Assembly: GCA_018401215.1 (NCBI GenBank) | Contig: JAGYLA010000006.1 | Location: 1-34,492, forward strand | Length of the DNA stretch: 34,492 nt | DNA from: Bacilli bacterium | GTDB taxonomy: Bacteria; Bacillota_I; Bacilli_A; MAG-NZ | Direction: 5' to 3' | Shown: positions 16,440 through 25,084 of the stretch, in pieces | How the letters are laid out: each line of letters opens with the position of its first letter | Position numbering within the stretch: position 1 is the first letter of the stretch | Translations under genes and position numbers: made by a program | Notes under the pieces: generated by a model | The model's database searches: none | Told to the model about the DNA's origin: nothing | Seen by the model: the letters and a program-made list of their open reading frames with translations, nothing else

Positions 16440-18131
16440 ATGAAATTCAAAGACTTTCCGTATGAACGACCGAACCTCGATGAAGTAAAAGCGCAAGCGG
16501 ATGCGATATTAGACAACATCGGAACCGGTAAATCGCTCGATGAAGAAATTGCAGCGATTGAAGAGTACTGGGTCATCTTTGACCACGTACGTACAATGGG
16601 CACACTCGTCAGTATCCGAAATTCCATCAACACGGTGGATGAGTTTTATGAAGCGGAGAAGTTGTTTTTCAATCAAGAGATGCCTAAGCTTCAGGCGTAT
16701 TCCAAACGATTTGATGAAAAACTCTTGTCTTCGCCAAACCGCGCGGGATTGGAAGCGAAATTTGGGTCGTTGATGTTTGAACAAGCCGAACTTGGGTTAA
16801 AAGTATTCGATGAATCAATCATTCCTGAGTTGCAGCAAGAAAATGCTCTGGATACCGAGTACGATAAGTTACTTGCGAGCGCGAAAATTGAGTTTCAAGG
16901 TGGCGTCTATAACTTGAGTCAAATGTCACCGTTTGCCCAAAGCAAAGACCGTGACGTTCGTAAAGCAGCAGCGGCCGCAGTCAGTGGCTTCTTCGCTTCA
17001 CACGAAGCGACACTGGACCGCATCTATGACGATTTGGTCAAACTTCGTACAACGATTGCAACCAAACTTGGTTATGAGAACTTCATCCAACTTGGCTATG
17101 ACCGAATGGGTCGTACCGATTATGGGGCCAAAGAAGTCAAAACATACCGTGATCAAATCTTGCAAGACATTGTGCCACTCGTCAGTGAGTTAACGGCGCG
17201 CAAAGCAAAACGTTTGGGCATTGAAGAGCCATTTCACTATGATTTGGCATTATCGTTCTTAAACGGCAATGCAACCCCCAAAGGGGATGTCGCATGGCAA
17301 GTGGACAAAGCCAAAACAATGTATCAAGAGATGAGTCCCGAAACAAACGAGTGGTTTAGTATGATGCTCGACAAAGAACTAATGGACCTTGACAGCAAAC
17401 AAGGCAAAGCCGGTGGTGGATATTGCACGAGCTTACCGGATTATAAAGTGCCATTCATCTTTGCAAACTTTAATGGCACGAGCCATGACGTGGATGTCTT
17501 AACCCACGAAGCGGGTCATGCCTTACAAGGATTCTTATCGAAAGACCACATTCCACCATACCGCTGGCCAACGATGGAAAGTGCTGAAATTCACTCAATG
17601 AGCATGGAATTTCTTGCGTGGCCATGGATGGAACAGTTCTTCCAAGAAGATACCGCCAAATACAAATTCAATCACTTAGCAAGTTCGATCTCCTTCTTGC
17701 CTTACGGGGTGTTGGTTGATGAATTCCAACATGAAGTCTACGGCAACCCCACATTGACACCCGATGAACGTAAATCACTGTGGCGTCGCTTGGAGAAAAA
17801 ATACTTACCCTTCAAAGATTACGGTGATGATGAGTTTTTGGAACGTGGTGGATTCTGGTTCCGTCAAGGACATATCTTTGGCGTCCCCTTCTACTACATC
17901 GATTACACGTTAGCGCAAGTATGTGCCTTCCAGTACTGGGTGAAGCATCAAGCCGATCCCAAAGCAGCGATGCAAAGTTATTTGGAATTGTGCCGTCTTG
18001 GTGGGTCCAAAAGCTTCACTGGACTTCTCGCAAGTGCAGATTTAAAAAATCCGTTCGAACAAGGAACGGTCGCAAAAATTGTCACTCCAATTCGTGCCTA
18101 CTTGGATTCAGTCGACGATTTGGCATTATAA
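16440..18131 (+). CDS. pepF: M3-family oligoendopeptidase F
   Basis: A zinc metallopeptidase that cleaves oligopeptides in the cytosol. The 563-residue protein carries the active site LTHEAGHALQGF (HEXXH at 356-360) and the downstream ESAEIHSMSMEF with the third zinc-ligand Glu. The C-terminal GVPFYYIDYTLAQVCAFQYW segment is typical of the PepF group of M3 (M3I/oligoendopeptidase type). No signal peptide is seen. The start has AGAGG upstream. It lies between two terminators, so it is monocistronic. A peptide-recycling role is inferred from the family. Confidence 0.95.
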   Translation: MKFKDFPYERPNLDEVKAQADAILDNIGTGKSLDEEIAAIEEYWVIFDHVRTMGTLVSIRNSINTVDEFYEAEKLFFNQEMPKLQAYSKRFDEKLLSSPNRAGLEAKFGSLMFEQAELGLKVFDESIIPELQQENALDTEYDKLLASAKIEFQGGVYNLSQMSPFAQSKDRDVRKAAAAAVSGFFASHEATLDRIYDDLVKLRTTIATKLGYENFIQLGYDRMGRTDYGAKEVKTYRDQILQDIVPLVSELTARKAKRLGIEEPFHYDLALSFLNGNATPKGDVAWQVDKAKTMYQEMSPETNEWFSMMLDKELMDLDSKQGKAGGGYCTSLPDYKVPFIFANFNGTSHDVDVLTHEAGHALQGFLSKDHIPPYRWPTMESAEIHSMSMEFLAWPWMEQFFQEDTAKYKFNHLASSISFLPYGVLVDEFQHEVYGNPTLTPDERKSLWRRLEKKYLPFKDYGDDEFLERGGFWFRQGHIFGVPFYYIDYTLAQVCAFQYWVKHQADPKAAMQSYLELCRLGGSKSFTGLLASADLKNPFEQGTVAKIVTPIRAYLDSVDDLAL

Positions 18132-18139
18132 CTAAAAGA

Positions 18140-18170
18140 AAACCCCAACCAATTGGTTGGGGTTTGTTTA
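18140..18170. terminator. Bidirectional terminator between pepF and ECF gene
   Basis: AAACCCCAACC (18140-18150), loop AATT, GGTTGGGGTTT (18155-18165), then GTTTA. A run of A on the left serves the opposite strand. Confidence 0.85.
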
Positions 18171-18671
18171 TACGCTGAATTGTTGTTGAATGCGGCGGAT
18201 GGCCGGTAAGGTAAATAACGTGATGGCCAAGGAAGCAAACACCTTCAAGGAATCACCGATTAAACTCACCGAGGCACTCTCAATACCAAAGCCCATCACA
18301 AAGGAGTTGTATAAGAAATATCCTGCGACACTAATCAGTGAACCAATCACCATCGCACCAACGATTTGGACAATTCCTGGTTTACCTGATGTTAATGTGC
18401 CGACGACATAGCCAATCAAGCCAACAATCACAAACGTGCCAGGTGCCCAAGCAGACCAGCCACTTAATATATCAAACAATGCCATCCCAACACCCCCTGC
18501 AATCATGCCCATGTATCGACCATAGACAATTGCAATCGGAAACAAGGCGACATACCCCAAATGAATGAGTCCGCCTTGCGCACCAAAGAGTGGGACATTA
18601 ATGAATGTCATTAAAGTAACAATCGCGATAAACAACGCGCCAAGTACGACATTACGAGTTGTCAGATTCAT
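18168..18671 (-). CDS. ECF transporter S component (PF07155-type)
   Basis: A 167-residue, highly hydrophobic membrane protein with five to six predicted helices. The pattern GGLIHLGYVALFPIAIVYGR, then GMIAGGVGMALFDILSGWSAWAPGTF, is the signature of the ECF-type vitamin transporter substrate-binding subunits (HmpT/RibU-like). Such a subunit captures a vitamin or precursor and works with the shared EcfA/A'/T energising module, which is not in this window. The substrate cannot be assigned, since no riboswitch precedes it and neighbours give no hint. Its start has a perfect AGGAGG (18680-18685). Confidence 0.88.
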   Translation of the reverse strand: MNLTTRNVVLGALFIAIVTLMTFINVPLFGAQGGLIHLGYVALFPIAIVYGRYMGMIAGGVGMALFDILSGWSAWAPGTFVIVGLIGYVVGTLTSGKPGIVQIVGAMVIGSLISVAGYFLYNSFVMGFGIESASVSLIGDSLKVFASLAITLFTLPAIRRIQQQFSV

Positions 18672-18692
18672 CCAAAAATCCTCCTAAGCAAG

Positions 18693-18701
18693 ATAATACC
18701 A
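18693..18701 (-). promoter_or_regulatory. Extended -10 promoter of the ECF gene
   Basis: Minus-strand TGGTATTAT forms an extended -10 element 22 bases before the start codon; no good -35 box is present. Confidence 0.45.
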
Positions 18702-18716
18702 TAAAAGGCGCTTCCC

Positions 18717-18745
18717 TTGAGGAAATGACGCTTTTTTAGTACCAT
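18717..18745 (+). promoter_or_regulatory. Probable promoter of the mrp-yfcE pair
   Basis: TTGAGG (18717-18722), 17-base spacer, TACCAT (18740-18745), 24 bases before the mrp ATG. It lies within an imperfect AAAAGGCG/CGCTTTTTT hairpin. Confidence 0.4.
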
Positions 18746-18769
18746 ATCAAGGGAAAGAGAGACCATTTC

Positions 18770-19792
18770 ATGCTAACCAAAGAACAGATTCAAGCCGCCA
18801 TTGCCGCGGTGATTGACCCAACCAATGGAAAATCACTCGCCGACAATGAGGCGATTCGTCAAATCGACTACGATAGTGACGCGAACAAATGTACGTTATT
18901 GATCGCGATGGCCAACGACAAAGACCAAGACGCCAAAAACAAAATGCAATTACAACTGATGAAGGCACTAAAAATCGATTTGGGCATTGGTGGCGTCAAA
19001 ATCGAGTACGTTCGTCTGGGTCACCGTAGTGTCCAAGAAACACCCATTTTGGATGCAAACAGTACCATCAAATTTTTAGCGATTGCTTCGGGAAAGGGCG
19101 GGGTTGGAAAATCCACCGTGACCGCAAACCTAGCGCTTGCATTATCTCGATTGGGGCGTAAAGTCGGCTTGATTGATGCCGATGTGTACGGAAGTAGTAT
19201 CGCGCAAATTATGGAAATTAGCGAACGACCAAAACAAGTTGGCAACTTGGTAGACCCAGTGCTTCATGAAGGCATTGAAGTGATTGCTACATCGATGTTG
19301 CAAGCTGAAAATGCGCCATTAATGTGGCGCGGTCCAATGCTTGGAAAAATCTTGACGCACTTTTTAACCGAAGTGAACTGGGCAAAAGACACCGAGTATA
19401 TCTTGTTTGATTTACCACCTGGAACTGGGGATGTCGCTTTGGACATTCAAACGAAAATTCCGCAAGCGCGTCAATTGATTGTTACAACACCGCACCCGAG
19501 TGCGGCTCATGTTGCAGTGCGTGCCGGAAAAATGGCACAAAGCTTAAAACATCCCATCATTGGTGTCGTTGAAAACATGAGTTATTTGGATTACAACAAC
19601 GAACAACTCTTCGTATTTGGTACTGGCGGCGGTGAACAAGTTGCGTACGAACTTGGCACCCAGTTGCTAGTGCAAATCCCGATTGCTCAACCAAGCAATG
19701 AACGATATTCATCCTTGTATTTAGCCGAAGACCCAATGAGTGGTCATTACGACAAGCTTGCTAAACTTGTGATGTTATCGTTTGAACAGTAA
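18770..19792 (+). CDS. mrp: Mrp/NBP35-family P-loop ATPase, SalA-like
   Basis: A 340-residue protein with an N-terminal MIP18-like (DUF59) domain (about 1-90) and a deviant Walker A IASGKGGVGKSTVTAN (107-116 core). LIDADVYGSS and FDLPPGTGDVALD motifs follow. Classical Mrp/ApbC carry a CXXC after ENMSY to hold a bridging iron-sulfur cluster; here ENMSYLDYNNEQLFVFG has no cysteine. Cluster carriage in the usual way is therefore doubtful, and the Bacillus SalA-type regulator branch is the closer comparison from memory. The yfcE gene follows after 24 bases and is probably cotranscribed. Confidence 0.92.
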   Translation: MLTKEQIQAAIAAVIDPTNGKSLADNEAIRQIDYDSDANKCTLLIAMANDKDQDAKNKMQLQLMKALKIDLGIGGVKIEYVRLGHRSVQETPILDANSTIKFLAIASGKGGVGKSTVTANLALALSRLGRKVGLIDADVYGSSIAQIMEISERPKQVGNLVDPVLHEGIEVIATSMLQAENAPLMWRGPMLGKILTHFLTEVNWAKDTEYILFDLPPGTGDVALDIQTKIPQARQLIVTTPHPSAAHVAVRAGKMAQSLKHPIIGVVENMSYLDYNNEQLFVFGTGGGEQVAYELGTQLLVQIPIAQPSNERYSSLYLAEDPMSGHYDKLAKLVMLSFEQ

Positions 19793-19816
19793 TTTTATTC
19801 CCCCAAAGAGGACAAT

Positions 19817-20347
19817 ATGGCCTATTTCGTGATCTCAGACATTCATGGTTCAGCGGCTGATTTACAGACCGTCTTAACCAAATACCAACAAGGAACCTAC
19901 GAAGGATTGCTTATTCTTGGTGATTTTTTGTCGCATGGACCACGCAATCCCTTGCCAGAAGGCTATGGACCACTAGATTGCATTGAGTTGTTGACTCCAT
20001 TTGCTCATGACATTATCGCAGTGGCTGGCAATTGTGACGCCCATGTCGATGAAACGAACTTGCCGTTTGCCTTACCGCAAGAAAACCTCTTCTTCTGGCA
20101 AGGCCGCAAAGTCATGTTGCATCACGGCCATTTGTATTCAAGCCATCCACGCTTACTGGCGGGTGACGTCTTCTTAAGCGGTCACACGCACATTCCAACC
20201 GCTTTGAAAGACAACGGAATCCTTTACGGTAATCCAGGAAGCATCAGTTTGCCCAAAGGGGGCTATGCAAAAAGCTATGCGGTATTGGATGACGCGTTTA
20301 CCGTGTATGACTTTCAGGACAATGTACTAAAAAGCATCGCTGTATAA
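19817..20347 (+). CDS. yfcE: YfcE-type metallophosphodiesterase
   Basis: A calcineurin-like phosphoesterase of 176 residues, close to E. coli YfcE, which hydrolyses phosphodiesters with manganese. All metal-site motifs are present: SDIHGS (Asp8, His10), LGDFLSHGPRNPLPEGY (Asp36), GNCD (71-74), HHGH (102-105) and SGHTH (121-125). It also has the YfcE-like NPGSISLPKGG. GAGGACAAT precedes the ATG. The physiological substrate is unknown. Its stop codon lies in the loop of the following terminator. Confidence 0.93.
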   Translation: MAYFVISDIHGSAADLQTVLTKYQQGTYEGLLILGDFLSHGPRNPLPEGYGPLDCIELLTPFAHDIIAVAGNCDAHVDETNLPFALPQENLFFWQGRKVMLHHGHLYSSHPRLLAGDVFLSGHTHIPTALKDNGILYGNPGSISLPKGGYAKSYAVLDDAFTVYDFQDNVLKSIAV

Positions 20348-20359
20348 GCGATGCTTTTT
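20329..20359. terminator. Terminator overlapping the end of yfcE
   Basis: AAAAAGCATCGCT (20329-20341), loop GTATA, AGCGATGCTTTTT (20347-20359), then more T. The yfcE stop TAA (20345-20347) sits in the loop and stem edge, so the last codons form the 5' arm. It is symmetric enough to stop the converging gene too. Confidence 0.88.
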
Positions 20360-20956
20360 TTATAGTAACGGATCAATCAAATACAAGTTGCCTTGATACA
20401 ACACGTAGCGGGCCGTGGCGGTTCCTTGTTCAATCGCAAAGCGCTGCGCATTGGTTAGATTCGTTGGAACAAAGTAGCGCTGCACCGTATCCAACCGCAA
20501 CTTGATGCCGGTGTAGCGGTCTTGCCACGGTGTGTCCTCATTCCAATCAACCAACTGTTTGTCTAAAAACCAATCAAAGGTGGCGATAATATAGTCTGCA
20601 CTGGGTTCGCTTAACACCACTTGATCACGAACCGTGATGCCATTCACCTCTTGAAGGGTGATGTAAAACGTTTCTTCATTTAACAATTGGACGGCTTCAT
20701 CAAAGTCTTCCATCTCGTAAAGAGCACGAATACTTGGTGGCAGCTCGTCTACAGGGATTTGAGCAATCGTCAAGACACCAAATAATTCAGACCCAGGATC
20801 GATGTAATCTGCTTGATAGGTCAATGTTAGCGGTGTCCCAAAGACACGCACAATGACTGGTTGAATAAACAACGTGGCAAAGACAAGTGCAATTAGTAGG
20901 ACAACTGTAGCAAACCGCACTTCAATGCGGTCAAATTTATTTTTCCAATTTTGCAT
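20360..20956 (-). CDS. GDYXXLXY-family membrane-anchored protein (divergent)
   Basis: A protein of about 198 residues with one N-terminal membrane helix (about 14-35) and an extracellular beta-rich domain. The region YIDPGSELFGVLTIAQIP occupies the place where the family has DPRD-GDYVxLxY, but the name motif itself is not conserved. The C-terminal VQRYFVPTNLTNAQ followed by YLIDPLL fits the family's ERYFVPEG and LYIDG ends. The start is MQNWKNK (20956) with AAAGGA eight bases upstream, overlapping the DUF2157 gene by 20 bases. The DUF2157-GDYXXLXY pairing is a recurrent one of unknown function. Confidence 0.72.
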   Translation of the reverse strand: MQNWKNKFDRIEVRFATVVLLIALVFATLFIQPVIVRVFGTPLTLTYQADYIDPGSELFGVLTIAQIPVDELPPSIRALYEMEDFDEAVQLLNEETFYITLQEVNGITVRDQVVLSEPSADYIIATFDWFLDKQLVDWNEDTPWQDRYTGIKLRLDTVQRYFVPTNLTNAQRFAIEQGTATARYVLYQGNLYLIDPLL

Positions 20957-22022
20957 CGACAAATCCTTTGCGGCGCATCGTTTCAATATAATACCCAAAG
21001 GCCAAAATCATTAACCCACCGAGAACAAAAAACAAGGAACGGTCAATGCTTTCATAAAATGTATCAAAGTAATATCGGGTAATGATTGCAGCAATCGCAA
21101 GCAGTGGTGTCACTAAGCGGCGACTGGTCAAGAACAACAAATAAATCAATAAGCCAATCGCAAAGACCCAGCTGATCCATGTGGCACTAAGGCCAGCATC
21201 CGAATAAATGCCAGGAAAGGTCAAGACGAATCCACTGATCGATAACGTCAATAACCCAACAAGCGAGACCATATCTGGCGAGACGTCAAGTTTAGGAATA
21301 ACGGGTGCGACGTAATACAAGCCAGCTCCAAGGCCAAACAAGACAAGTGCGACATATAATCCATCCGATTCAAAGTAAGCAAACGTGTAAAGAATGAACG
21401 CTTCGAGTAGTAGCAATCCCGCAAACGTTAACAAGCGACGATAGCCAAAGTATCGATTCGTTGCAAACAGTAATGCGAGTAAGATGATTGCTTGCACGAA
21501 AATAAAATTATCAAAGCTACCAAGAAGATACGTAGCTGCTAACGCATGGGCTGCGACATACAAAATGATGTCTTTGTGAATCGTCGATAAAAGCAGGGTT
21601 CCTACCGACCAAATCAAAAAGCCTGTTGGTACATCCAAATTAATGTAGAAAATTTGTTCAATCAAGAAAATACCCGCCCCATAAATCAAGGCACTCAAAT
21701 ACAGTAAAGCAATGGAAGTAAAGCGGTTCTTCTCATAGGTGAAATAACTCGCACCAAGTGCGACACTCAATGAACCAAGAATAATAAACAGTTTGACCCA
21801 TCGATCAAACAAGTTCCAGTTGGTCGCAATAAACGTCAAAAAGCCAAGTCCAATCAAAATACCACCGATGCTTACGAGCACGCGAATGAAGTTCAAACTG
21901 TCGCGAACTTCAACACTTTCCAAGACGTTGGTTTTCTCCACTTCGGTAATGGTTTGACTCAATACTTGTTCGCTCAATGTTTCTTCTAAAAAGTCGAACT
22001 GTCGTTTCGAAATCTTTTTCAT
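20937..22022 (-). CDS. DUF2157 polytopic membrane protein
   Basis: A 361-residue membrane protein. A cytosolic N-terminal helix segment (KKISKRQFDFLEETLSEQ) precedes about ten hydrophobic helices that fill the rest, beginning GGILIGLGFLTFIATNW, the best-conserved part of DUF2157. The ATG at 22022 has GAGG upstream; an ATG ten codons earlier lacks support. It is cotranscribed with the following GDYXXLXY gene (20-base overlap). Function is not known; the partner's extracellular domain suggests an envelope-linked task. Confidence 0.85.
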   Translation of the reverse strand: MKKISKRQFDFLEETLSEQVLSQTITEVEKTNVLESVEVRDSLNFIRVLVSIGGILIGLGFLTFIATNWNLFDRWVKLFIILGSLSVALGASYFTYEKNRFTSIALLYLSALIYGAGIFLIEQIFYINLDVPTGFLIWSVGTLLLSTIHKDIILYVAAHALAATYLLGSFDNFIFVQAIILLALLFATNRYFGYRRLLTFAGLLLLEAFILYTFAYFESDGLYVALVLFGLGAGLYYVAPVIPKLDVSPDMVSLVGLLTLSISGFVLTFPGIYSDAGLSATWISWVFAIGLLIYLLFLTSRRLVTPLLAIAAIITRYYFDTFYESIDRSLFFVLGGLMILAFGYYIETMRRKGFVDAKLEK

Positions 22023-22077
22023 AGTATGTACCTCTACCCCTTTATTGTACACGCAAATTCCGCTTCTCGTAAGGCAG

Positions 22078-22104
22078 AAAAAAACACCCCCAAGTGGGGA
22101 TGTT
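22078..22104 (-). terminator. Terminator after the MacB-type ABC gene
   Basis: Minus-strand AACATCCCC, loop ACTT, GGGGGTGTT, then seven T. It lies just after the ABC gene's stop and before the DUF2157 promoter region. Confidence 0.88.
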
Positions 22105-22106
22105 CG

Positions 22107-24488
22107 TTATTCGACGCGCAATGCTTCGACCGGGTCTTTCTTCGCCGCAATGCGGGAAGGAATGAGCCCAGAGATTAATGTCAAGAACGTCGAGATGAGA
22201 ATCAAGTAAATCGCATGGTCGGCTCGCAAGATGACCAAATCAAAGTCAACGGTGTCAACAAATTGAATCAACAAGGAGTTGATCGGGAAACTTAACCCGT
22301 AGGTAATCAACACGCCAAGTGAACCCGCGGTGACGCCAATGATGATTGTTTCTGCATTGAACAAGCGAGAGATGTCTTTTTTACGAGCACCAATCGCACG
22401 CAAGATACCGATTTCTTTCGTTCGCTCAATCACACTGACGTACGTAATGATTCCAATCATGATGCTTGAGACCAGCAAACTAATGGCGGCAAAGATGACC
22501 AAGACGATACTGATTGTACTGACCAGTTCACCAAAGATGTTCGTGATCGTCTGCGCCAAATCTTGATACAGCATGCGATATCATCATCGGTCATTGGTTC
22601 AAAGCTGCTGTCACTGTGACTCGCCATACACGTCATAGGTACGTAACCGTCGCCCGCTTCCCATGTGTATTCACCAACCGCAGCGCGTTGACAGGCGCTG
22701 CCATGCAGGTCGTTCAGATCATCAAGTACGTACGGAATCAAATTCTTATTGTCAAACGTGCTCGGATACAGTTCAATGCGTCGTGGGTGGATACCGCACC
22801 GACGGTTCGGCAGTGCATCAATTGTCGCACCACGAGGATCCAGCACACTTAGTGGACTATTTGGGTCCTGCAAGTACGGTGAATCAGCAATCGATCGGCA
22901 CAATGTTGTGAGGTTTGTGCTTCTTCGATCACAATCGCAGGTAAGATCCGAATGTAAAGATGACGGCGAGTTGTCCGGAAAGTCAGGCAACGAGCGGTCG
23001 AATCCACCGACCACGTTCAATTGCCATGCATCATCAAGTAGCACCTTGCAAGTCTGGAGTTCGAGAATAGAATCCTGTGTCTTCATTTTTCAAAGTACTG
23101 AGATATCGGAACCAAACGAAAGTTGTGTGCCAATCAAATCATCTAGGGCGAAAAAATGGTTCTTCGCCAAGACCAAGTTCAATCGCGACGCGGAAGTCAA
23201 AGCGGTTGAACTCATCGACTTAAACGATCTCAAAGTCATTTTCTGGCAGACGACCAGCAACGACTTCAAAATCATTGACCCAAGACTTCATCTGCGAGGA
23301 AGAAATCCCTAGTCGCAAGTTGCCACGGTTGACAATCGACGTCATCGTCGTAAATTAAGAAAATTCAAACTGACGCCATATGTATAGCGATAAGCTTGTC
23401 CATGAATCATCCATTTCATTGAGGTACGTGATGTATTCATCAGTAATTTGGTTGCGGTGCAATTGCAGGTGCTGCTTGCGGGTCAATGGAATTGCAAAGT
23501 CCAAATCAAATTCTTTGATTCGAAAACTCGCCTTGTGTGACAACCGAAGACGGAGGACCAAACGGCGTTTGAATGTTTTCATCGAGCGTAATGGTAAAAT
23601 CCGATAACGTATCACGTTCCAAGTTTCCATTTCCTTCACCAAATCCATTGGACAATGCTAAGACAAGGGCAACCAATGATGCCGATGCTCAGCAAACGCG
23701 GTAATTATGGTTCGGGCAAATTTGTCCGTAAGTTTGACAAACTAAGGCGCAGTGACCGTTAAAGTTCATCGACGTGTTTTTCATTTTGATACAGGACGGT
23801 TCATCACTGGCTTGGTGGGATTGGTGTCATCGACGACTTTTCCATCTTGCAAGCGAAATGATGCGGTCCGAGTAGTCCTTTGCGAGTTGTTCGTTGTGCG
23901 TCACCCATGATGACCAATTTTCTTGAAGACGTCTTTGACCAAGTTCATGATTTCTTCACTGGTTTCAGTGTCTAATGCTCCGGTTGGTTCATCCATCATG
24001 ATGATATCGGGGTCATTGGTCACAGCCCGAGCAATCGCAACGCGTTGTTTTTGTCCCCCTGACAGTTGGGTTGGTTTTTTGTACACGTGTGCTTTTAAGC
24101 CAACAAGTTCTAAAATGCGTAAGGCTTTGGCTTTGCGTTCACGCTTAGAGATTCCTGAAAGCGTCATCGCAATCTCGACATTCGCTAACACACTAATGTG
24201 ACTGATCAAGTTGTAGCTTTGAAAGACAAAGCCAATCGAGTTGTTTCGGTAGGCATCCCAATCGGCATCTTTGAATTGCTTCGTGGATTTGCCGTTGATG
24301 ACCAAGTCACCACCGTCATAGCGATCGAGTCCACCAATGATATTCAAAAAGGTGGTCTTACCTGACCCTGATTCTCCTAAAATTGAGACGAATCCGCGTT
24401 CACCGAATGATAACGTAACGCCGTCCAAAGCCCGCTGACTAAATTCACCGACTTTATATGCTTTGACAATATCTCGTAGTTGTAACAT
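22107..24488 (-). pseudogene. ABC ATPase-permease fusion (MacB/FtsX type), frame-broken
   Basis: The N-terminal 195 codons (24488-23901) are a clean LolD/MacB-type ATPase: Walker A GESGSGKTT, Q-loop FVFQSYNL, signature [15 protein letters not shown] and Walker [16 protein letters not shown]. The C-terminal 150 codons (22574-22107) are a clean FtsX domain, with ISLLVSSIMIGIITYVSVIERTKEIGILRAIGARKKDISR and the usual PVEALRVE end split by about 100 residues. Between 22560 and 23900, family-like pieces (KNTSMNF, ALVLALSNGF, HPRRIELYPSTFDNK) appear in shifting frames. Total length would be about 794 codons. Such proteins act in export or antimicrobial-peptide resistance. The upstream MarR gene ends one base before it. 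Confidence 0.82.
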
Positions 24489-24489
24489 G

Positions 24490-24963
24490 TTATGTTCTCC
24501 TTGTAGGGTTAATTTTTACTTCGTGGTGTAAGGCATCCGCCAAGACCGCATCCAATTCATGAACGGCTTGGATGATTTGTTGCGATTGATTCTTAGGTAA
24601 CCGGGCAAAAACATCTTCAATGTGAATGGAAAAGTTATGCAAGATGACATTCGCCATGGTCTTTCCTTTGGTGGTTAATTGAACAATTTGAAGCCGGCGG
24701 TCATCCGCGGGTGTAAAGCGTTCAATCAAATCAAGTGCTTCTAACTTTTTAGCAACGGTTGTAAACGACCCTTTTTCAATGTGTAATTGCTCAGCAATTT
24801 TACTCATCGGCATTTGCCCTTCGTAATTGAGCGTAAGTAAACATCGTGCAGCGGTTGGATTGAGTTTGTCCGTCGAGTTTGGCATCGAGATGTTTTTAAA
24901 AAACAAATTGATGAAATTCACTTCTAATGAGTGTAAGGTTTCTAAAAATGCTAATGGATTCAT
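24490..24963 (-). CDS. MarR-family regulator of the MacB-type ABC gene
   Basis: A 157-residue winged-helix protein. The core PMSKIAEQLHIEKGSFTTVAKKLEALDLIERF is the recognition region, and the wing is TPADDRRLQIVQLTTKGK. Its stop is one base before the ABC start, and AAGGAGA for the ABC gene is inside its last codons, so it is the regulator gene of this operon. It is not closely similar to the other MarR in the window (for example no shared wing sequence). An operator could not be identified with confidence upstream. The start at 24963 has AAGGTG before it. Confidence 0.9.
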   Translation of the reverse strand: MNPLAFLETLHSLEVNFINLFFKNISMPNSTDKLNPTAARCLLTLNYEGQMPMSKIAEQLHIEKGSFTTVAKKLEALDLIERFTPADDRRLQIVQLTTKGKTMANVILHNFSIHIEDVFARLPKNQSQQIIQAVHELDAVLADALHHEVKINPTRRT

Positions 24964-25062
24964 GTATTCACCTTCTAAACCTTATCACGCTAGGCGTCTT
25001 GATGATAGTAATTTGATTTCTAACTAGTATGTCTTAACCGAATCGGATTCACATCTTTGGCT

Positions 25063-25068
25063 TATAAT
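25063..25068 (+). promoter_or_regulatory. -10 box of the ADP-ribosylglycohydrolase-like gene
   Basis: Perfect TATAAT 16 bases before the ATG, with GAGGT in between. The -35 region is unconvincing but contains a short dyad GAATC-G-GATTC at about 25040-25050. Confidence 0.5.
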
Positions 25069-25084
25069 AAAGTGAGGTGCAAGA

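Noticed and set aside
18704-18738. Imperfect AAAAGGCG/CGCTTTTTT hairpin read as a terminator or riboswitch
   Set aside because: No plus-strand gene ends there, the stem is interrupted, and no known riboswitch motif is present. It may only overlap the mrp promoter.
22457-23312. Long open frames on either strand inside the broken ABC permease region
   Set aside because: They are composed of frame-shifted permease pieces or their antisense shadow; conserved family fragments appear in several minus-strand frames.
25010-25035. CTAACTAG near the second MarR gene as the same operator as the first MarR palindrome
   Set aside because: Only a partial half-site match and no symmetric second arm.
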